Assembly: GCF_040024445.1 (NCBI RefSeq)
Contig: NZ_CP157276.1
Coordinates: 3,472,001 to 3,536,000, forward strand
Origin: Prescottella soli
Lineage (GTDB): Bacteria; Actinomycetota; Actinomycetes; Mycobacteriales; Mycobacteriaceae
Direction: 5' to 3'
DNA length: 64,000 nucleotides
Below, in pieces: positions 12,901 through 24,338 of the stretch. Numbering within the stretch: the stretch's first letter is position 1; each line of letters opens with the position of its first letter. Under the pieces are notes generated by a model. The model made no database searches and was not told the DNA's origin. It saw only the letters and a list, made by a program, of their open reading frames with translations. Both the position numbers and the translations under genes were made by a program.

Positions 12901-15900
12901 AGCGGGTCCGCGGCGTCGACGTCGACGCGTTCGCGCACGCGGACCTGCCGTTCGAGCGACTGATCGTCCGCTCCGGCGCCGCACGCAACACGTCCTACGC
13001 CCCGCTGTTCCAGGTGCTGCTCGAGTTCCGGAACGTCGACCGGCCCCGTGTGGAGCTACCGGGACTCACGGTCGAATCCGTCGACGTCGACACCGGGGAG
13101 GCGAAGTTCGACCTGCAGATCGGGATCGGCGAGCACGTCGACGAGGCCGGCGCCCCGGACGGGCTGTCCGGCGAAATCGTCTTCGCGACGGACGTGTTCG
13201 ACGACACCACCGTCACCGGTCTGGCCGCGATGCTGCCCCGGCTGCTCGCGACCGTCGCGTCCGATCCGTCGGTTCCGGTCGGCGACATCGAGCTGACCGA
13301 GGGATGGGTGCCGGCCGCGGAGCCCACCGCCGCCCGAGGCACCCTGGCCGAGATGTTCGCATCGGCGGCGGCCTCGACACCGGAGAGCGAGGCCGTCGTC
13401 GGCGGCGACGCGCGGCTCACCTACCGCGACCTCGACATGCGGTCGAACCGGTTGGCGCGCTGGCTGATCGAGCGAGGCATCGGTCCCGAATCGGTGGTGG
13501 CCGTCGCGATGGAGCGGTCCGTGGACCTGGTGACAGCCCTGGTCGCGGTCGTCCGGGCGGGCGCGGCGTACCTGCCCGTGGACCCCGGTTATCCCGTCGA
13601 ACGCATCGGATTCGTCCTCACGGACGCGCGGGCGGTGTGCGTCCTGACCGACGACGTCTCGGCGGGGCGGGTGGCCGATGCCGCCGGGGACGTGCCGGTC
13701 GTCCGACTCGACGCACCGGACACCCGGGATCGGATCGGCAGCCGCCCGGCGGGCCCCGTCGACGACCGCGAGCGCACCAGTCCGCTGCGCGCCGACTCAC
13801 CGGCGTACGTCATCTACACCTCCGGCTCGACCGGGCGGCCCAAGGGTGTCGTCGTCACACACCGCAACGTCGTCACGCTGCTCTCCGGCGCCCGCGACGT
13901 CCTCGGCTTCGACCGCAGCGACGTGTGGACGATGTTCCACTCCTACGCCTTCGACTTCGCGGTCTGGGAACTGTGGGGCGCCATCGCATTCGGCGGACGC
14001 GTCGTCGTCGTCGACCGCGACACCGCGCGGTCGCCGGACGACATGCTGGAGTTGCTGTGCGCCGAGTCGGTGACCCTGCTCAGCCAGACCCCGTCGGCGT
14101 TCTACCAACTGGCCCGCGCCGACGCCGGCACCGAACGCGATCTCGCGCTGCGCCGCGTGGTGTTCGGCGGCGAGGCACTCGACGCGACGCGGCTGGGCGA
14201 CTGGGTGGGTCGCCGCGGCGACGACCGACCCGAGCTGATCAACATGTTCGGGATCACCGAGACGTGCGTCCACGTGACCTGGCACCGGGTCGCCGCGGGG
14301 GAGGTCCGCGCCGCGGGCTCCGCCGGTTCGGTGATCGGTGCCGGCCTTCCCGGGATCGGACTGCGGGTCCTCGACGACCGACTGCACCCGGTGCCGGTGG
14401 GCATCGTCGGCGAGCTGTACGTGGCGGGTCCGCAGGTGGCGCGAGGCTACCGGCACCGTCCGGACCTGACCGCATCGCGGTTCGTGGCCGACCCGTTCGC
14501 GACCGCGCAGCGGATGTACCGCTCGGGCGACCGGGTCCGACGGACCGCGGACGGCGACCTCGAATACCTGGGGCGCAGCGACTTTCAGGTGCAGGTGCGG
14601 GGCTTCCGGGTGGAGCCGGGGGAGGTGGAGTCCGTACTGGTCTCGGTGCCGGGCATCGTGTCAGCGGTGATCCTGGCCCGGGACGAGTCCGCGGGCTCGT
14701 CCCGGCTGCTCGGGTACGTCGTCCCGGAGACGGGGGCGACGGTCACGGCCGAAACGGTGGTCGAGGCTGTCGCGCAGCGGTTGCCGCCGTACATGGTGCC
14801 GTCCGTGGTGACGGTGCTCGCGGAGTTCCCGCTGACGCCGAACGGCAAGATCGACCGCGGCGCGCTGCCGGACCCACGGGTCCGCGGTGGGCAGGGCCGC
14901 CCGCCCGCCACGGAAGTGGAGCGCATCCTCGCCGGGCTGTTCGCCGACGTGCTCGGCGCCCCGACCGTGGGGGTCGACGACTCGTTCTTCGGGCTCGGCG
15001 GCGATTCGATCATGTCCATCCAGCTGGTGTCACGCGCGAGGACCGCCGGGGTGGCGATCACGCCGCGGGACGTGTTCGAGTGCCGCACCGTCGCTCGACT
15101 CGCCGACGTGGCCGAACGGGTCGACGGGCACGGCGTCGAACCGCTGCCGGAACTGCCCGGCGGCGGCGTCGGTGACGTCGTGGCGACCCCTATCGTCTGC
15201 TGGCTCGCGGAGCGCTCCGGCGACTTCGGCCGGTACTCGCAGTCCGTGCTGCTGGACGTCCCGCCCGACCTCGGCCCCGATGCGCTGGCCGCGGGTGTCG
15301 GTGCGGTGCTCGACCGGCACGACATGTTGCGGGCGCTGTTGCGGCGCGACACGCGCTCCCGCACCGGATGGCGGGTGACGGTGCGGCCGCCCGGTGCGGT
15401 GGACGCCGAGTCCGTCACGCGGTCGGTCCCGGTCGAGGCGGTGCACGGCACGGACTTCACCGGGCCGGCGCGGCGTGAGCTGGACGCGGCTGCCGACCGA
15501 TTGGATCCGTTCTCCGGCAGCATGATCCAGTTCGTACGGTTCACCGCACCCGACGGCGTGCGGCTGCTCGCGGTCGCACACCACCTGGCGATCGACGGGG
15601 TGTCGTGGCGGATCCTCCTCGCGGACCTGGCGGTCGCGTGCACCCGGGCCGGCGCCGGAGAGGATCCGGCGCTCGCACCCGTCGGCACGTCGATGCGGAC
15701 GTGGGCGGACGGACTTGCGGCCGCCGCACGGAACCGGGGCGGCGAATTCGAGCTGTGGCGGTCCATGACCGAACCGGTGGGGCCGTGTCTCGGTGCACGA
15801 GAACTGGATCCGACCGTCGACGTCGGCACCACCACCGACCGGATCGAGGTCGACCTGTCGGCGGAGACCACCCGGGGGCTCATGACGACCGTGCCACGTG

Positions 15901-18900
15901 TCTTTCACGGCTCCGTCGATGACGGCCTGCTGAGCGCGCTCGCTCTCGCGGTGGTGCGGTGGCGCCGGGAACGCGGGATCCACGTCGACGCGATGTCGGT
16001 CGCGCTCGAGGGGCACGGACGCGAGGACCAGGTGCTGCCGGGAGCCGACCTGTCCCGGACCGTCGGATGGTTCACGTCGCTGTATCCCGTGCGGTTCGAC
16101 CTGTCCGGCATCGACGTCGATGGTGCGATGTCCGCCGACACGCCCGCGGGCGCCGTGGTGAAGGCCGTCAAGGAGACGATGCGCTCGATCCCCGACCACG
16201 GCATCGGGTTCGGCCTGCTCCGTTACCTGAACGACGACACCCGGCCCGAGCTCTCCGCGCGGGGGATGCCGGAGATCAGCTTCAACTACCTCGGCCGGTT
16301 CGATGCCGGTACCGGCGGAACGTGGCTTCCCGTGGACGATTCCGAGCTGCGCGGAGTGCTCGCACCGGACCTGTCGGCGACCGCGGTGATCGAGGTCAAC
16401 GCTGCCACGGTCCCCGGGCCGGACGGCCCGCGGATCACCGCGACGTGGGACTGCCCGCGCGGGATCCTCAGCCCAGGTGAGGTCGATCAGCTGGCGCACT
16501 GGTGGATTCGCGCCGCCGAGGCAATCGTCGAACACGCGCGCACCCCGGGTGCGGGCGGGCTGACGCCGTCGGATCTGGATCTTGTCGCGATGGAACAGGC
16601 GGCGATCGAGCGCCTGGAACACCGGTACCCCGAATTGTCGGACGTGTGGCCGCTGTCGCCGATGCAGCGCGGCATGCTGTTCCACGCGGAACTGTCGGCG
16701 GCCGAGGAGGGCGCCGCCGACGCCTACCTGGTGCAGTTGATCCTCACGCTCGACGGCGCCGCGGACGTGCCTCGATTGCGCCGCGCGGCAGCCACACTGC
16801 TCGACCGTCACCCGAACCTGCGGTCGGTATTCGTCCGCGAACCCGGGGGTGACGTCGTGCAGGTGGTGCCAGGTGTGGCCGACGTGCCGTGCACCGAGAT
16901 CGACCTCGCCGGGCTCGGCGAGGCCGATTCGACCGAGCGGTTCACCGAAGTGCTCGACGCCGATCGCGCGACACCCTTCGACGTCCGGCGCGCTCCGCTG
17001 GTGCGAATCATGCTGGTGCACATGCCCGGCGGCATCGAACGCCTCGTGATCACCAATCATCACGTGTTGTTCGACGGGTGGTCGACGCCGCTGCTGCTCG
17101 CGGAACTGTTCACGCTGTATGCCGCCGACGGCGACCCGTCCGCGCTGCCGCCCCCGGCCCCGTATCGCCGCTACCTGCAGTGGCTCACCGCGCGAGACCA
17201 GGCGACCGCGTTGCAGGCCTGGACGGACGCGCTGGCCGGCGTCGAGGACCCCACGCTCCTCACGACCGAGTCGGCGACGACGGACCGGTACACCGAGTCC
17301 CGCGATCTGACCTACCGACTCGACGCCACGACGACCGACCGGTTGCGCGACGTCGCCCGGGACCGGGGAGTCACGTTGAGCACCGTCGTGCAGGCCGCCT
17401 GGGGAATCGTGCTCGGCTTGTTGACGGGTCGCGACGACGTCGTGTTCGGGACGACCGTGTCCGGGCGCCCGCCGGACCTGCCGGGCGTCGAGACGGCCGT
17501 CGGCCTGTTCATCAACACCGTGCCGGTACGGATTCGCCTGAACCCGTACGAGAGCCTCGGCGAACTGCTCGACCGCACCCAGGCCGAGCAGTCGGCACTG
17601 CTCGACCACCACCACGTGGGCCTCGTAGACATCCAGCGGGCCGCCGGCCCGGGCGCGGCGTTCGACACGCTGACCGTGTTCGAGTCGTACCCGGTCCGCG
17701 GCGACGGCGGCGCCGGCAGGGAGGTGGGCGGACTCCGGATCGTCGGCGTCGAGGCCCGCGACTCCGCGCACTACCCGCTCAGTGTCGTCGCGTCCGCGCC
17801 CGACCGGCTGCGGGTGACGGTGAAGTTCCGCCCGGACCTGCTCGAGGAGGGGCGCGCGGCGGGCATCGCCGAACGCCTCCTGCGGGCCCTTCGGGCCCTC
17901 GCGGGCGAACCCGGGCGCCGTCTCGCCGCCCTGGACCTTCTCACCGACGTCGAGTGGCACGAATTCGTCCCGGTGGGTGCGGGTCCCGGGTCGTCGCCGC
18001 GCACACTCGCCGCGATCCTCGACACCGCCGCCGCATGGGACCCCGAGGCCCTCGCGCTCGTCGGCGACGGCCGTGAGGTGACCTACGGGGACCTCGACGC
18101 CAGGGCCAACCGGCTGGCCCGGCACCTAGCGGATCGGGGAATCGGCCCCGAATCGCTCGTGGTACTGGGGATTCCGCGATCGATCGAGTCCGTCCTCGCC
18201 GTGTGGGCGGTGGCCCGGACCGGGGCTGCGTTCGTTCCGGTCGACCCGGACTACCCACCCGAGCGGGTCGCGAACATGCTGGCGGATTGCGGCGCCGAGA
18301 TCGGCGTGACCACAAGCGAGTTCCGATCCCAATTCCCGGACTCGGTGCACTGGCTCGAGCTCGACGACCCGGACGTCGTGCGCGCGTGCGCGAGGCGGCC
18401 GTCCGGTCCGGTCACCGACAGCGACCGTACGGCGCCGCTCCGCATCGATCACCCCGCATACCTGATCTACACGTCAGGTTCCACGGGACGCCCCAAGGCG
18501 GTCACCATCACCCAACGTGGTCTCGCCAACTACGCGGACGCCCAGCGGGCACACAGCGGTGTCACGGCGGACGCACGCACCCTGCACTTCTCGTCCCCCA
18601 GCTTCGACGTCTCGCTCCTCGAGTACCTGCTGTGCTTCGCGGCCGGGGCGACGATGGTGATCGTTCCGCGCACCGTCTACGGCGGCACCGAACTGACCGC
18701 GGTGCTGCGGAAGCAGCGGGTCACCCACGCGTTCATCACCCCGGCCGCCATCGCGTCGGTCGATCCGTCGGGGCTCGACGACCTCTCGTGCGTCCTCGTC
18801 GGCGGCGAGTCGTGGCAACGCGAGCTCGTGACCGACTGGCTGCCGCAGTGCCGCGTCCTGAACGTGTACGGGCCCACCGAGACGACCATCGTCGTCAATA

Positions 18901-21900
18901 TCGAGGAGTACAGCGGGCAGCCGCGTCTGACGATGGGCGCGCCGATCCCGGGTGTCGCCGAGTTGGTGTTGGACGGGCGCCTGCAGCCGGTGCCGACCGG
19001 GGTCGAGGGCGACGTGTACATCGCGGGTCCGGGACTCGCCCGCGGCTACCACCGGCGTCCGGCGTTGACCGCTGGGCGCTTCGTCGCGAACCCGTTCGGC
19101 GCGCCCGGCGAACGCATGTACCGCACCGGTGACGTCGGTGCCTGGACCCCGGACGGCAAGCTCGAGTACCGGGGCCGCAGCGACTTCCAGGTCAAGGTCC
19201 GCGGCTTCCGCATCGAACTCGGAGAGATCGACGCGGTGCTCAGCGCGCACCCCGACGTGCGTTTCGCCGTGACGCTGGGTCGTCGGGGTCCCAGTGGCGA
19301 CACGGTGCTCGTCAGCTACGTCGCCGCGACCCCGGGCCGGGACATCACCGTCGACGGCCTGCGCGCGCGGCTCGCGGAACTCCTCCCCGAGTACATGGTT
19401 CCCGCGGCCGTCGAGGTCCTCGAGACCATACCGCTGACACCGGTTGGCAAGCTCGATCGTCGGGCGCTTCCCGAGCCTGAATTCGGCACTGCGGCACCGG
19501 TGTTCCGGGCGCCGACGAACCCGGTGGAAGAAGCCGTGACGGAGGTCTTCGCCGAGGTCCTCGGCGCCGACCGGGTCGGCACCGACGACAGCTTCTTCGA
19601 CCTGGGCGGCAACTCGCTGTCCGCGACACGCGCCGTCGCCCGTCTGGGCGAGTCCCTCGGCATCGATCTCGGTGTGCGGGCGCTGTTCGAGGCGCCCACG
19701 GCCGCCGCACTGGCCGAACGGATCGAGCACGAGGGCACCGGCCCGTCCGGACGGCCCGTCCTCGAGCCGACCGAACGCCCGCCACGGGTGCCGCTGTCCG
19801 CGGCACAGCAACGGATGTGGTTCATCAACCAGTTCGACCCGTCGTCGCCCGCCTACAACGTGCCGATCGCGGTCCGGCTGCGGGGAACCTTGGACACCGC
19901 GGCCCTGAGTGCCGCGGTGTACGACATAGTGTCCCGGCACGAGGCGTTGCGCACCGTCTTCCCGATCGACGGCGGTGGCCCGGTACAGGACGTGCGCGAG
20001 GCGGCCGACACGGGGATCGTCCTGGACCCGGTAGCCGTTGCGGCCGAATCCGATGTGTACGAGCGGGTGCGTAAGGTGACGACGGCGGGATTCGATGTGA
20101 CCGAACGCGTCCCGGTGCGGGTCGCGCTGTTCGCCCTCGGGCCGGACGATCATGTCCTGGTGCTCGTGGCCCACCACATCCTGATCGACGGATACTCGAC
20201 AGGACCGCTCGCGACGGACCTCGTGCGCGCCTACGCGGCACGGTCGGCGGGGCACCGGCCGGACTGGGCGCCGCTTCCGGTGCAGTACGCCGACTACACA
20301 CTGTGGCAACGGAATCTGCTCGGCGACGCCGACGACCCGCGATCGCTCCTCGCGCGCCAACTCGTGTACTGGACCCGGACCCTGTCCGGTGCCCCGGACC
20401 TGTTGGGGCTGCCCGCCGACCGGCCGCGTCCGATCCAGCAGTCGTTCCGCGGCGGGCGGGTCGACTTCGCGATCGACGCGGATCTGCACCGCCGGTTGCA
20501 GACGTTCGCCCGGACCCGGGGCACGAGCCTGTTCATGACCGTCCACGCGGGTCTCGCGGTCCTCCTCAGCCGACTCGGTGACACCGACGACATCGTGATC
20601 GGCACGCCGATCGCCGGGCGTGGGGAGCGGGTGCTCGACGATCTCGTCGGGATGTTCGTGGGAACGTTGGCGCTGCGCACGAGGATCGATGCACGGCTGT
20701 CGTTCTCGCAGCTTTCGGACCTCGTGCGTGACGTCGACCTGGGCGCGTTCGCGCACGCCGACGTGCCGTTCGAGCGGGTGGTCGAAGAACTCGACCCGGC
20801 GCGTTCGACGGCGTACTCGCCGCTGTTCCAGGTGGCGCTCGAGTTCCACGACGGCGCCGGCGCTCGACTCGAGCTGCCCGGGTTGACCTTCGAGGGACTG
20901 GCGCCGGGTGTCGAGGTGGTCAAGGAGGATCTCGAGTTCGTGTTGGCCGAGCAGTTCGACGAGTCCGGCGCACCCGCCGGCTTGGCGGGCGGCGTCGCCT
21001 TCGCGACCGACCTGTTCGATCCGGGTACCGTGCGCGGCTTCGCGGAACGCTTCGTCCGAATCCTCGAGTCGGCACTCGCCGATCCCGAGCGCGCCGTCGG
21101 CGATCTCGACATCCTCGCCGCCGGCGAGTTGGCCGGGCTCGCCCCCGCGCGGGGAGGGCCGGACGCGGATCCGGTCGTGCTGGCCGACCTGCTCGCGGAC
21201 GCGGCCCGCGACCCCGGCGCCGTGGCGGTCGCGCACGACGGCGCCGCGATGACGTACGGGGAACTCGACGAGCGCTCGAACAGGTTGGCGCGCTATCTGA
21301 TCGGCGCGGGAGCGGGACCCGAGTCGTTCGTGGCACTCGGCCTGTCCCGCTCGCCGGACTCGGTGCTGGCGGTGTGGTCGGTCGCGAAGACCGGCGCGGC
21401 GTTCGTGCCCGTCGACCCCGACTACCCGGCCCCGCGGATCTCGCGGATGCTGAGTGACTCGGGGGCGGCGCTCGGCGTGACGGTGCGTTCGCGCCGCGAC
21501 CGGCTGCCCGACGCGGTCGACTGGTCGGTGCTCGACGACCCTGCGACGGCCGCCGCGGTCGCCGCGACGTCGTCGGCCCCGATATCCGCGTCGGATCGTC
21601 TCCGTCCCGTGCACGCGGACCAGCCCGTCTACCTGATCTATACGTCCGGCTCGACCGGCATCCCGAAGGGCGTCGTCCTCACCCACCGCGGCCTCGCCGA
21701 CCTCGCCGTCGAGGAACGCGACCACCTGGCGGTGACCCCCGACGCCCGCACCCTGCACTTCGCGTCGCCGAGCTTCGACGCCTCGGTGTTCGAGACGGTG
21801 ATGGCGCTCAGTGCGGGCGCCACGATGGTCGTCGTCCCGACCGGCATCTACGGCGGCACAGAGCTCGGCTCGCTGCTCGAAACCGAGAGAGTGACACACG

Positions 21901-23699
21901 GATTCGTGACCCCTACCGCGCTCGCCTCGGTCGACCCGGTGGGTCAGGACTCGCTGCGCACGCTGGTCGTCGCCGGTGAGCCGTGTCCGCCGGAACTGGT
22001 GGCGCGCTGGGCGCCCGGCCGCACGATGCTCAATGCCTACGGCCCCACCGAGACGACGATCATGGCGAACATCAGCGCCCCGATGCACCCCGGCGAGCCG
22101 GTGACGTTCGGCGGCCCGATCCGCGGTACCACCGAACTCGTGCTGGACACGCGCCTGCATCCGGTGCCGCGAGGTGTGGTCGGGGAGCTGTACATCTCCG
22201 GGCCGGCGCTGGCGCGCGGGTACCACGCCCGCCCGGGACTCACCGCGTCCCGGTTCGTCGCGAACCCGTGGGGTCGTCACGGTGAACGGCTCTACCGCAC
22301 AGGCGATCTGGTGCGCTGGCGGTTCGACGGCACGCTCGAGTACATCGGCCGCAGCGACTTCCAGGTCAAGGTGCGCGGATTCCGGATCGAACCGGGGGAG
22401 ATCGACGCGGTGCTCACCGCCCAGCCGGGCGTCGGGTTCTCCGTGACCCTCGCCCGTCCGGGCCCGGCCGGCAACACGCTGCTGTGCTCGTACGTGCGCC
22501 CGGTCGAGAACACGGACGTCGATCCCGACGACCTCCGCCGCGTCGCCGCCCAGCACCTGCCCGCGTACATGGTGCCGGCCGCGGTCACTGTCCTGGACCG
22601 CATCCCGCTGACGCCGACCGGCAAGCTCGACCGCGACGCGCTGCCGGACCCGGGGTTCCTGGCCGCGTCCGCGGTGTTCCGGGAACCCGACGGCCCGGTC
22701 GAGTCGGCCGTGGTCCGGGCGTTCGCCGACGTCCTGGGCGTCGACCGGGTGGGCATGGACGACAGCTTCTTCGACCTCGGCGGCACCTCGTTGCTCGCGA
22801 CGAAGGTGGTGACGGACCTGCGTGTCCGGCTCGGTTCGACCGTTCCGTTGCAGGCACTGTTCCTCGATCCGACACCGGCCGGGCTGGCCGCACGGATCAC
22901 CGCGGTGGCGCCCGGCGGGATCGACGAGGCCCTGGCGGCCCGCATCACGCTGCGCGCGGGTGGCTCGGGACGGCCGCTGTTCTGCGTCCACCCCGGGATC
23001 GGTCTGTCGTGGGGCTACGGCGCTCTGCTGCGCCACCTGCCGACGGATCGCCCGGTGTTCGGGCTGCAGCTGCCGGCCATCGCGGGCGGACCCCGGTACG
23101 CGTCGATCGACGACCTCGCCGCCAGGTACGTCGACGAGATGGTGGCGGTCGCCCCGGACGGCCCGTACGACCTGCTCGGCTGGTCGCTCGGCGGTGTCCT
23201 CGCGCACGCGATGGGCGTCGAACTGCAGCGCCGCGGGCTCGCCGTCGCGACGCTCGCGGTCATGGACGCCTTCCCCGACGACGGCTCGGATCCCCTGCTG
23301 AGCCGCCTGGACCTGGTAGACCTGCTGCAGGGGCTCGGGCTCGACGTCGCGGCGACGCAGGACCTCACCTACGCGACCGCGGCTCGGATGTTCAACGACC
23401 ACTTCGGGATACCGGACGGCATCACCGCCGAGCACCTCGAACGCATCAGCGACGGCTACCTGAACTCCCGGCTGCTGGTACACCGGTTCGTCCCGGACGT
23501 GTTCGAGGGCGACCTGCTCGCGTTCCCCGCGGTCGGCGACCGGGACGGGGCGCGCCGGTCTCCGCAGGAATGGCGCCGGATCGTGACCGGCGGCATCGAC
23601 GAGTGTCCCGTCGACTGCGGCCACAACGACATGATCGAGCCCGAGTCGCTGGCCGTGATCGGCCCGGTGCTCGCCGCGTACCTCGAACGGGGCGGGTGA
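1..23699 (+). CDS. Non-ribosomal peptide synthetase, 3' part (six complete modules plus a partial first one, terminal thioesterase)
   Basis: The reading frame is open from base 3 of the window, so the gene starts upstream; 7898 residues are visible and end in TGA at 23697-23699. Domain order is partial C, PCP; C-A-PCP; C-A-PCP-E; C-A-PCP; C-A-PCP-E; C-A-PCP; C-A-PCP-TE. Every visible full C and E domain keeps HHxxxDG, every PCP keeps its GG(N/D/T)S phosphopantetheine site, every A domain keeps the YTSGSTG and GK(L/V/I)DR cores, and the TE has GWSLGG. It should build a peptide of at least six residues on carrier domains in the cytoplasm, with residues 2 and 4 of the visible chain made D, and release it with the TE. 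No MbtH-like gene, phosphopantetheinyl transferase or exporter is seen beside it; those may lie upstream. The product is unknown. The family call is secure; the peptide sequence is not. Confidence 0.97.
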   Translation, partial: TVRALERSEGAESTGVSAAVRIVAAFACYLSRMTGRRDVLVNIPVSARTTALLRRSGGMTVNLLPLPVEIAGDDTVASLSNRIQLELVAALRHQRCNRADILRDLGRDPPAPIVNVMFFHPEIVMGDLRTEFHILTSGPVDDLLVNVYQSGTPVRTFVDFRANPNRYGAGEQRTYHRLFVDLVEEFVAADPQTPLGELRAAASPPFSHPATRTPAPAETGEADDSDAAAALTESEAEIERAIADTFAAVLATGRPVGPEDSFFDLGGDSLVATKVVARLNATLRAALTVRDLFERPTVRRLAGFVESALGEDGSWASGVAPSAPTRRDRPDRLPLSPAQQRMWFVDQLDTASPVYNIPFAVTLTGDLDTDALRAALADVVERHETLRTVFPSDALGPHQVVVDARDAVPDLRPVEIDRGDLWDAVLAEAAVGFDVSAQLPLRTRLFRTAPDEHVLAVVAHHIAADGQSMVPLARDVMVAYAARHEGQAPRWDPLPLQYADYTLWQRDLLGDPADTDSVSARGLRYWTAQLADLPPVISLPLDRPRPPLMSPAGDTVPFVIGPDVHRSLVDLARTRDCTLFMVLHTAFAVLLARLGAGRDVAIGTPVVGRAAPELDDLVGMFVNTLVLRTDVDPGASFVDVLAHVRETDLQALANTELPFERLVEAFATERSPAHAPLVQVLLELQNTETTSVELPGLDAEVTEVDSPVVKFEMQLSVRERVDPSGEPAGLSAAVHFATDLFDRDSVVRFVERFSRILTTVAANGDAVVGDIRVTDDTERALSAAHADRVGVPATLPDRLARVSAQRPDAIAVVAGVDRMTYRTLAERSNRLSRWMIDRGIGPERRVAVAMTRSVDLPVVLAAVVGAGAAYVPVDVDYPDERISFVLADSSPACVLADAAGARRLSSAALEIPVVDLDDPAVAADIASRSPDAVTDADRAPLQPDSITYVIYTSGSTGRPKGVAVPHRSVVTLLDRTLPLFGFDASDVWTMFHSYAFDFAVWELWGGLLHGGTVVLVDHDTARSPRDFLQLLRRERVTVLDQTPSAFRQLAEADRQFADDAAGDKLPALRHVVFGGEVLDPANLSGWFERHPASSPRMTNMYGITETCVHVTHDPLDPEAITGAPVGSIGTPVPGLAVRVLDLRLHPVPPGVTGELYVSGAQLSRGYLDRPGLTSARFVADPFDPGGRMYRTGDLGTWTSDGTLRFAGRSDLQVQIRGYRVELGEVESALTAAPGVASAVAIAAEGPVGTRILGYVVPESPSVDPDAVRDAVAQLLPSYMVPSAVVVLDRMPTTVHGKLDRAALPPPDAEERPRGAPGNPIEEAVAATVGELLGLDHVGTSDDFFALGGNSLVAAQLAARIGEVLGVGLGVRDVFDEPTVEGLARRATASGEAARPPLVARRRPERIPLSPSQQRIWFINQFDTTSPTYNISLSVRLSGRLDEDALRAALADVVDRHESLRTIYPLDDAGPRQEVLPAGREGAVLDVVDVEAESELLPRMRAVMAGGFDVTERVPLRACLFRLGDGEHVLTVVLHHILADGFSLTPLARDFAAAYVARLGGAPPVWRALDVQYADYALWQRDWLGDTADPDAPSARQLAYWADTLAGLPEVLDLPTDQPRPDVRSQRGGRVEFEVPAELHERLVRLARERGASVFMVVHAALAVLLARLSGSDDIAIGTPIAGRGSATLDEMVGMFVNTLVLRCDVGGCSFAGLLDRVRDTDLGAFMHADVPFERVVEAVDPPRSTTHSPLFQVMLEFRTITSPALDLPGLRVQPFERTDEVAAFDLQLNVGEEFDDDGSAQGMSGGLVFATDLFDAATVRRFARRFVRILRAVSSSPDALVADIDVLDPEERQALVPVHGAAGTAPRALADLLVAAANRDPLHPAIRYDGSDVTYGELDRTSNVLARRMIGAGVGPGAVVALGMGRCPEFLTGLWAVAKTGAAFVPVDPAHPPDRIGLMLADSGASLGLTVEASRGSFPDGLPWWVLDENPSAAGPDDRPIRDGERIAPLNLDHIAYLIYTSGSTGIPKGVAVTHRGLASFTALLHDRCRTTPDSRVLQLASPSFDASILELVLAFGAGATTVIAPAPVYGGEELRELLTSERVTHAFVTPTALSATDPGGLDHLACVLTGGEACPSDVVERWASDRTMLDAYGPTETTVVGTLSAPLTPGAAVTIGGPTPGFHALVLDSRLHPVPVGTPGELYLAGPALARGYHRRPPLTASRFVADPSGTPGERMYRTGDRVRWTAAGTLEYVGRVDRQIKLHGYRIELGEIEAVLAQHPDVGQAAADIRRVGRIGERLVAYVVPAAGADVDTGDLHAAVAARLPSYMVPSHITVLPRIPVTVHGKVDRVRLPEPDFGTETTQSRAPVSDVERTLTRVFADVLGLETVGVDDSFFDLGGDSIMSIQLVARAKTAGLSVTPRDVFDRRTVAALAAVATSDEEAADTLPELDGGGVGDVPLTPILAWLVRRAGDRIDRFAQSVLLNLPAGVREQDLVDAVQAVLDRHDMLRARLVGDESGWRMEVLPIGAVDARDVLTRSAVRGFGEDFERHAAAELDAAADRLDPAAGRMVRLVWFAGPHGTGRLLLVIHHSVVDGVSWRVIVPDLAAAWAQATEGRTPVLEPVGTSMRRWAHALRDAVPARAAELHWWRTIVDGPEAPVGRGALDPERDVHATTDVIDVDVPSADTAALLTGLPAAVHGNAQDVLLTALAMAVARWDAERDRDERPALFGIEGHGREEGAVPGADLSRTVGWFTTIHPVRPDLSRIDLADAYAGGRAAGTAVKLVKEHLRAAPDHGIGYGLLTELDGDEGRRLRAAPQIVLNYLGRLSVVDDPAGEPTPWMPVSAGGLGGTQDPDMPVTAAVDIAAGVRTGSGGATLQAAWRYATGVLDSADVRRLADLWRDALRGLAAYARTPGAGGLTPSDLDLVRLDQRGIDALEADRHGVVDVWPVSPLQAGLLFHAHLAADVPDAYMVQLVIELRGEPVRERLRDAARTLLDRHPNLRACFVDDVDGETLQVIASDVSMPWREVDLSDGASDGVESRWRDLLAEDRDLRFAMDRAPLLRFTLARVGPGAYRLLLTHHHILLDGWSTPLLLQRLLMLYAAEGDATILPPAGDYRDYLVWLAARDRDASVAAWCRALAGAEDPTLLAAPDAAERGGESRDVELVLDESATAALTRAARAHGVTPNTVVQVAWALVLGVLTGRTDVVFGATVSGRPPDVPGIESAIGLFINTLPVRVRLDPRETVGELLRRVQGEQAALMDHHDVGLADIQQAAGPGAVFDTLTVFESYPVDRSALERDIDIAGLSVVAVRGLDATHYPLTLLAGLTDRLHVTLKYRTGAFDAVGIESLRQRLQFALAQVSAPEDPPIARIDLLSAPERAAAVARGGDPSSPRVLPQILDSGAASNPDGSAVDAADARLTYRDLDEQSNRLARVLIGAGTGPGDVVACALPRSAASVLAVWAVAKTGAAFVPVDPTYPRERIEHMLTDSGAVVGLTSAAARKALPDTVDWLFPDDPGVDGKAPSAAAVTDRDRTRPVHVDDVAYLIYTSGSTGRPKGVAVTHRGLASLLDEQHRRYPVPRSARCLHICSPSFDVAVLELLQACAAGATLVVAPPDVYGGTALADLFTAQRITHACITPAALATVEPDHTGTLDVLVVAGDAVGSELVAAWAPGRVMLDGYGPTESTVLTTISEPLVPGADIPIGTPVRGTDLVVLDAFLRPVPTGVPGELYVAGAGTARGYHRRPGLTAARFVAGPGGAPGDRMYRTGDVVRRRADGAMDYLGRSDFQVKVRGFRIELGEIEAALVAHPAVAHAVAAARRRGGGGDPLLVAYVVPATDDGVDGATLTEFAARRLPAHMLPNAIVVLDDLPLTPVGKLDRDALPEPDFSSAAPRFRAPSTPAEKRVAAVFADVTGAPRVGVDDNFFALGGNSLSATRAVARINRSLGSGIDVRDLFECGTAGRLAARAGRARAESTTRLGTVVRPDRIPLSWAQERMWFIDQFEPTSATYNVPMVLRLTGTLDADALQAAVVDVVTRQESLRTVFPPSPSGPFQVTVAAQDVVGDLAAEPVRAADLDARIGELIAAGFDVAQGAPMRVRVLRLEPDVHVLVLVVHHIVADGFSIGPLARDVVTAYSARVSGRAPDWDPLRVQYADYALWQREVLGDPDDPSSLVAREESHWLERLAGAPPVTTLPLDRPRGARRSTRGARVPLRVGEDVRRALSGVAAQHDSTIFMVVHAALAVLLSRIGQDRDIVVGTPVAGRGEAELDDVVGMFVNTLPLRTEIDPAAPFASVLERVRGVDVDAFAHADLPFERLIVRSGAARNTSYAPLFQVLLEFRNVDRPRVELPGLTVESVDVDTGEAKFDLQIGIGEHVDEAGAPDGLSGEIVFATDVFDDTTVTGLAAMLPRLLATVASDPSVPVGDIELTEGWVPAAEPTAARGTLAEMFASAAASTPESEAVVGGDARLTYRDLDMRSNRLARWLIERGIGPESVVAVAMERSVDLVTALVAVVRAGAAYLPVDPGYPVERIGFVLTDARAVCVLTDDVSAGRVADAAGDVPVVRLDAPDTRDRIGSRPAGPVDDRERTSPLRADSPAYVIYTSGSTGRPKGVVVTHRNVVTLLSGARDVLGFDRSDVWTMFHSYAFDFAVWELWGAIAFGGRVVVVDRDTARSPDDMLELLCAESVTLLSQTPSAFYQLARADAGTERDLALRRVVFGGEALDATRLGDWVGRRGDDRPELINMFGITETCVHVTWHRVAAGEVRAAGSAGSVIGAGLPGIGLRVLDDRLHPVPVGIVGELYVAGPQVARGYRHRPDLTASRFVADPFATAQRMYRSGDRVRRTADGDLEYLGRSDFQVQVRGFRVEPGEVESVLVSVPGIVSAVILARDESAGSSRLLGYVVPETGATVTAETVVEAVAQRLPPYMVPSVVTVLAEFPLTPNGKIDRGALPDPRVRGGQGRPPATEVERILAGLFADVLGAPTVGVDDSFFGLGGDSIMSIQLVSRARTAGVAITPRDVFECRTVARLADVAERVDGHGVEPLPELPGGGVGDVVATPIVCWLAERSGDFGRYSQSVLLDVPPDLGPDALAAGVGAVLDRHDMLRALLRRDTRSRTGWRVTVRPPGAVDAESVTRSVPVEAVHGTDFTGPARRELDAAADRLDPFSGSMIQFVRFTAPDGVRLLAVAHHLAIDGVSWRILLADLAVACTRAGAGEDPALAPVGTSMRTWADGLAAAARNRGGEFELWRSMTEPVGPCLGARELDPTVDVGTTTDRIEVDLSAETTRGLMTTVPRVFHGSVDDGLLSALALAVVRWRRERGIHVDAMSVALEGHGREDQVLPGADLSRTVGWFTSLYPVRFDLSGIDVDGAMSADTPAGAVVKAVKETMRSIPDHGIGFGLLRYLNDDTRPELSARGMPEISFNYLGRFDAGTGGTWLPVDDSELRGVLAPDLSATAVIEVNAATVPGPDGPRITATWDCPRGILSPGEVDQLAHWWIRAAEAIVEHARTPGAGGLTPSDLDLVAMEQAAIERLEHRYPELSDVWPLSPMQRGMLFHAELSAAEEGAADAYLVQLILTLDGAADVPRLRRAAATLLDRHPNLRSVFVREPGGDVVQVVPGVADVPCTEIDLAGLGEADSTERFTEVLDADRATPFDVRRAPLVRIMLVHMPGGIERLVITNHHVLFDGWSTPLLLAELFTLYAADGDPSALPPPAPYRRYLQWLTARDQATALQAWTDALAGVEDPTLLTTESATTDRYTESRDLTYRLDATTTDRLRDVARDRGVTLSTVVQAAWGIVLGLLTGRDDVVFGTTVSGRPPDLPGVETAVGLFINTVPVRIRLNPYESLGELLDRTQAEQSALLDHHHVGLVDIQRAAGPGAAFDTLTVFESYPVRGDGGAGREVGGLRIVGVEARDSAHYPLSVVASAPDRLRVTVKFRPDLLEEGRAAGIAERLLRALRALAGEPGRRLAALDLLTDVEWHEFVPVGAGPGSSPRTLAAILDTAAAWDPEALALVGDGREVTYGDLDARANRLARHLADRGIGPESLVVLGIPRSIESVLAVWAVARTGAAFVPVDPDYPPERVANMLADCGAEIGVTTSEFRSQFPDSVHWLELDDPDVVRACARRPSGPVTDSDRTAPLRIDHPAYLIYTSGSTGRPKAVTITQRGLANYADAQRAHSGVTADARTLHFSSPSFDVSLLEYLLCFAAGATMVIVPRTVYGGTELTAVLRKQRVTHAFITPAAIASVDPSGLDDLSCVLVGGESWQRELVTDWLPQCRVLNVYGPTETTIVVNIEEYSGQPRLTMGAPIPGVAELVLDGRLQPVPTGVEGDVYIAGPGLARGYHRRPALTAGRFVANPFGAPGERMYRTGDVGAWTPDGKLEYRGRSDFQVKVRGFRIELGEIDAVLSAHPDVRFAVTLGRRGPSGDTVLVSYVAATPGRDITVDGLRARLAELLPEYMVPAAVEVLETIPLTPVGKLDRRALPEPEFGTAAPVFRAPTNPVEEAVTEVFAEVLGADRVGTDDSFFDLGGNSLSATRAVARLGESLGIDLGVRALFEAPTAAALAERIEHEGTGPSGRPVLEPTERPPRVPLSAAQQRMWFINQFDPSSPAYNVPIAVRLRGTLDTAALSAAVYDIVSRHEALRTVFPIDGGGPVQDVREAADTGIVLDPVAVAAESDVYERVRKVTTAGFDVTERVPVRVALFALGPDDHVLVLVAHHILIDGYSTGPLATDLVRAYAARSAGHRPDWAPLPVQYADYTLWQRNLLGDADDPRSLLARQLVYWTRTLSGAPDLLGLPADRPRPIQQSFRGGRVDFAIDADLHRRLQTFARTRGTSLFMTVHAGLAVLLSRLGDTDDIVIGTPIAGRGERVLDDLVGMFVGTLALRTRIDARLSFSQLSDLVRDVDLGAFAHADVPFERVVEELDPARSTAYSPLFQVALEFHDGAGARLELPGLTFEGLAPGVEVVKEDLEFVLAEQFDESGAPAGLAGGVAFATDLFDPGTVRGFAERFVRILESALADPERAVGDLDILAAGELAGLAPARGGPDADPVVLADLLADAARDPGAVAVAHDGAAMTYGELDERSNRLARYLIGAGAGPESFVALGLSRSPDSVLAVWSVAKTGAAFVPVDPDYPAPRISRMLSDSGAALGVTVRSRRDRLPDAVDWSVLDDPATAAAVAATSSAPISASDRLRPVHADQPVYLIYTSGSTGIPKGVVLTHRGLADLAVEERDHLAVTPDARTLHFASPSFDASVFETVMALSAGATMVVVPTGIYGGTELGSLLETERVTHGFVTPTALASVDPVGQDSLRTLVVAGEPCPPELVARWAPGRTMLNAYGPTETTIMANISAPMHPGEPVTFGGPIRGTTELVLDTRLHPVPRGVVGELYISGPALARGYHARPGLTASRFVANPWGRHGERLYRTGDLVRWRFDGTLEYIGRSDFQVKVRGFRIEPGEIDAVLTAQPGVGFSVTLARPGPAGNTLLCSYVRPVENTDVDPDDLRRVAAQHLPAYMVPAAVTVLDRIPLTPTGKLDRDALPDPGFLAASAVFREPDGPVESAVVRAFADVLGVDRVGMDDSFFDLGGTSLLATKVVTDLRVRLGSTVPLQALFLDPTPAGLAARITAVAPGGIDEALAARITLRAGGSGRPLFCVHPGIGLSWGYGALLRHLPTDRPVFGLQLPAIAGGPRYASIDDLAARYVDEMVAVAPDGPYDLLGWSLGGVLAHAMGVELQRRGLAVATLAVMDAFPDDGSDPLLSRLDLVDLLQGLGLDVAATQDLTYATAARMFNDHFGIPDGITAEHLERISDGYLNSRLLVHRFVPDVFEGDLLAFPAVGDRDGARRSPQEWRRIVTGGIDECPVDCGHNDMIEPESLAVIGPVLAAYLERGG
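990..4185 (+). other. NRPS module 1: C(LCL)-A-PCP, predicted Thr-like
   Basis: The C domain (about 990-2330) has HHIAADG. The A domain (about 2370-3930) has [23 protein letters not shown] and [12 protein letters not shown]. Aligned by eye to GrsA this gives a pocket code of about DFWDVGMVHK, close to the threonine code DFWNIGMVHK. The PCP carries GGNSL near 4041. No epimerase follows. Confidence 0.8.
4200..8815 (+). other. NRPS module 2: C(LCL)-A-PCP-E
   Basis: The C domain (about 4205-5540) has HHILADG. The A domain (about 5600-7075) has [23 protein letters not shown] and [10 protein letters not shown], giving a hand-derived code of about DALFLGAVVK that I cannot assign beyond hydrophobic. 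The PCP reads GGDSI near 7200, the form usual before an epimerase. The E domain (about 7360-8800) has [10 protein letters not shown] and EGHGRE. Confidence 0.8.
8830..11925 (+). other. NRPS module 3: C(DCL)-A-PCP
   Basis: The C domain (about 8830-10150) opens with DVWPVSPLQ and has HHILLDGWS, the subtype that accepts a D-configured donor, as expected after an E domain. The A domain (about 10190-11680) has [23 protein letters not shown] and [10 protein letters not shown], code about DVLCVAGVLK, unassigned. The PCP has GGNSL near 11800. Confidence 0.8.
11955..16600 (+). other. NRPS module 4: C(LCL)-A-PCP-E, predicted Thr
   Basis: The C domain (about 11960-13300) has HHIVADG. The A domain (about 13335-14880) has [23 protein letters not shown] and [12 protein letters not shown], code about DFWSVGMVHK, a threonine-type pocket. 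The PCP has GGDSI. The E domain (about 15155-16590) has [10 protein letters not shown], so this residue should be released as the D (allo) form. Confidence 0.8.
16620..19735 (+). other. NRPS module 5: C(DCL)-A-PCP
   Basis: The C domain (about 16630-17950) has DVWPLSPMQ and [10 protein letters not shown]. The A domain (about 18000-19480) has [24 protein letters not shown] and [10 protein letters not shown], code about DVLFLGVIVK, unassigned. Its A3/A4 region departs from the siblings: RPKAV in place of RPKGV, and TQRG in place of THRG. The PCP has GGNSL. Confidence 0.78.
19760..23699 (+). other. NRPS module 6 (termination): C(LCL)-A-PCP-TE
   Basis: The C domain (about 19770-21115) has HHILIDG. 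The A domain (about 21170-22660) has [22 protein letters not shown] and [10 protein letters not shown], code about DAFFVAAIMK, unassigned. The PCP carries GGTSL near 22780. The type I thioesterase (about 22950-23690) has the nucleophile elbow GWSLGG and a late GHND His. Hydrolysis and cyclisation cannot be told apart from sequence alone. Confidence 0.8.
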
Positions 23700-23761
23700 C
23701 CTGCGGGGGCATGGTCGCCGATGCCGAGGAAACGAACGCAACCAGCAAAGGAGAAACGACA

Positions 23762-24247
23762 ATGTCCACCCTTCATTTCACGCAGAAGACCACCTCGACA
23801 CCCGAGCAGTACTTGGCCGCTCTCGTGGACTTCGGTCCCGGTCGTTCGAAGGTGTTCGGCAACAGCGACGACGACTACCTCGTCGTGCACCATCAGGGCA
23901 CCACCGACGCCGACGTCACGGAGGGCTCGGGTGGAATCTGGGAAACCCTGCACTACGACTGGTCCGATCCGCACCGTGTCGTCATGAAGACCACCGACTC
24001 CAACATCTGGGGCGGCGCCTCCGGCGACGTCTACACGCTGACCCCGATGCCCGACGGAACCACCGAAGTGGACGCCGTCGTGGTTCGTGAGGGCAAGAAC
24101 CTTCGGGGACGGGTCCTGGGCGCCGTGCTCGGGAGCGTCGGAAAGGGCGTCCTGAGAAAGGCATTCGTGAAGAGCGTCACGGCGGTCGAAGCCCAGAACG
24201 CTGACGGTGCGGGCGGTGCGGGCCCAGCGCCTCGAGAGGGGAGCTGA
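23762..24247 (+). CDS. SRPBCC-fold (polyketide cyclase/dehydrase-like) protein
   Basis: This 161-residue cytoplasmic protein starts at ATG 23762, behind AAAGGAG at about 23746. It has the look of an SRPBCC/START-like ligand-binding protein: alternating beta strands with many Trp, Asp and Gly, then a long C-terminal helix (about residues 115-145). It starts 62 nt after the NRPS stop on the same strand and could be co-transcribed. A role in handling the peptide product is possible but only suggested by position. It is equally likely to be a free-standing lipid-binding protein of unknown substrate. Confidence 0.7.
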   Translation: MSTLHFTQKTTSTPEQYLAALVDFGPGRSKVFGNSDDDYLVVHHQGTTDADVTEGSGGIWETLHYDWSDPHRVVMKTTDSNIWGGASGDVYTLTPMPDGTTEVDAVVVREGKNLRGRVLGAVLGSVGKGVLRKAFVKSVTAVEAQNADGAGGAGPAPREGS

Positions 24248-24338
24248 GCATCTCGATGAACGGCAACACCGTTCGATTGCATCCGGGGCGCGGTCCGCAG
24301 GAACTGCGTCGCGCCCCGATGGAAGGACAGGTGCGACC

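Noticed and set aside
6285-12938. A 2217-codon open frame on the minus strand opposite the NRPS
   Set aside because: It is antisense to the NRPS, has low-complexity Arg/Gly/His/Asp-rich composition and no recognisable domain. Long antisense frames are expected from high-GC third-position bias.
18474-23762. A 1762-codon open frame on the minus strand
   Set aside because: Same reason: a shadow of the NRPS frame, with no family motifs.
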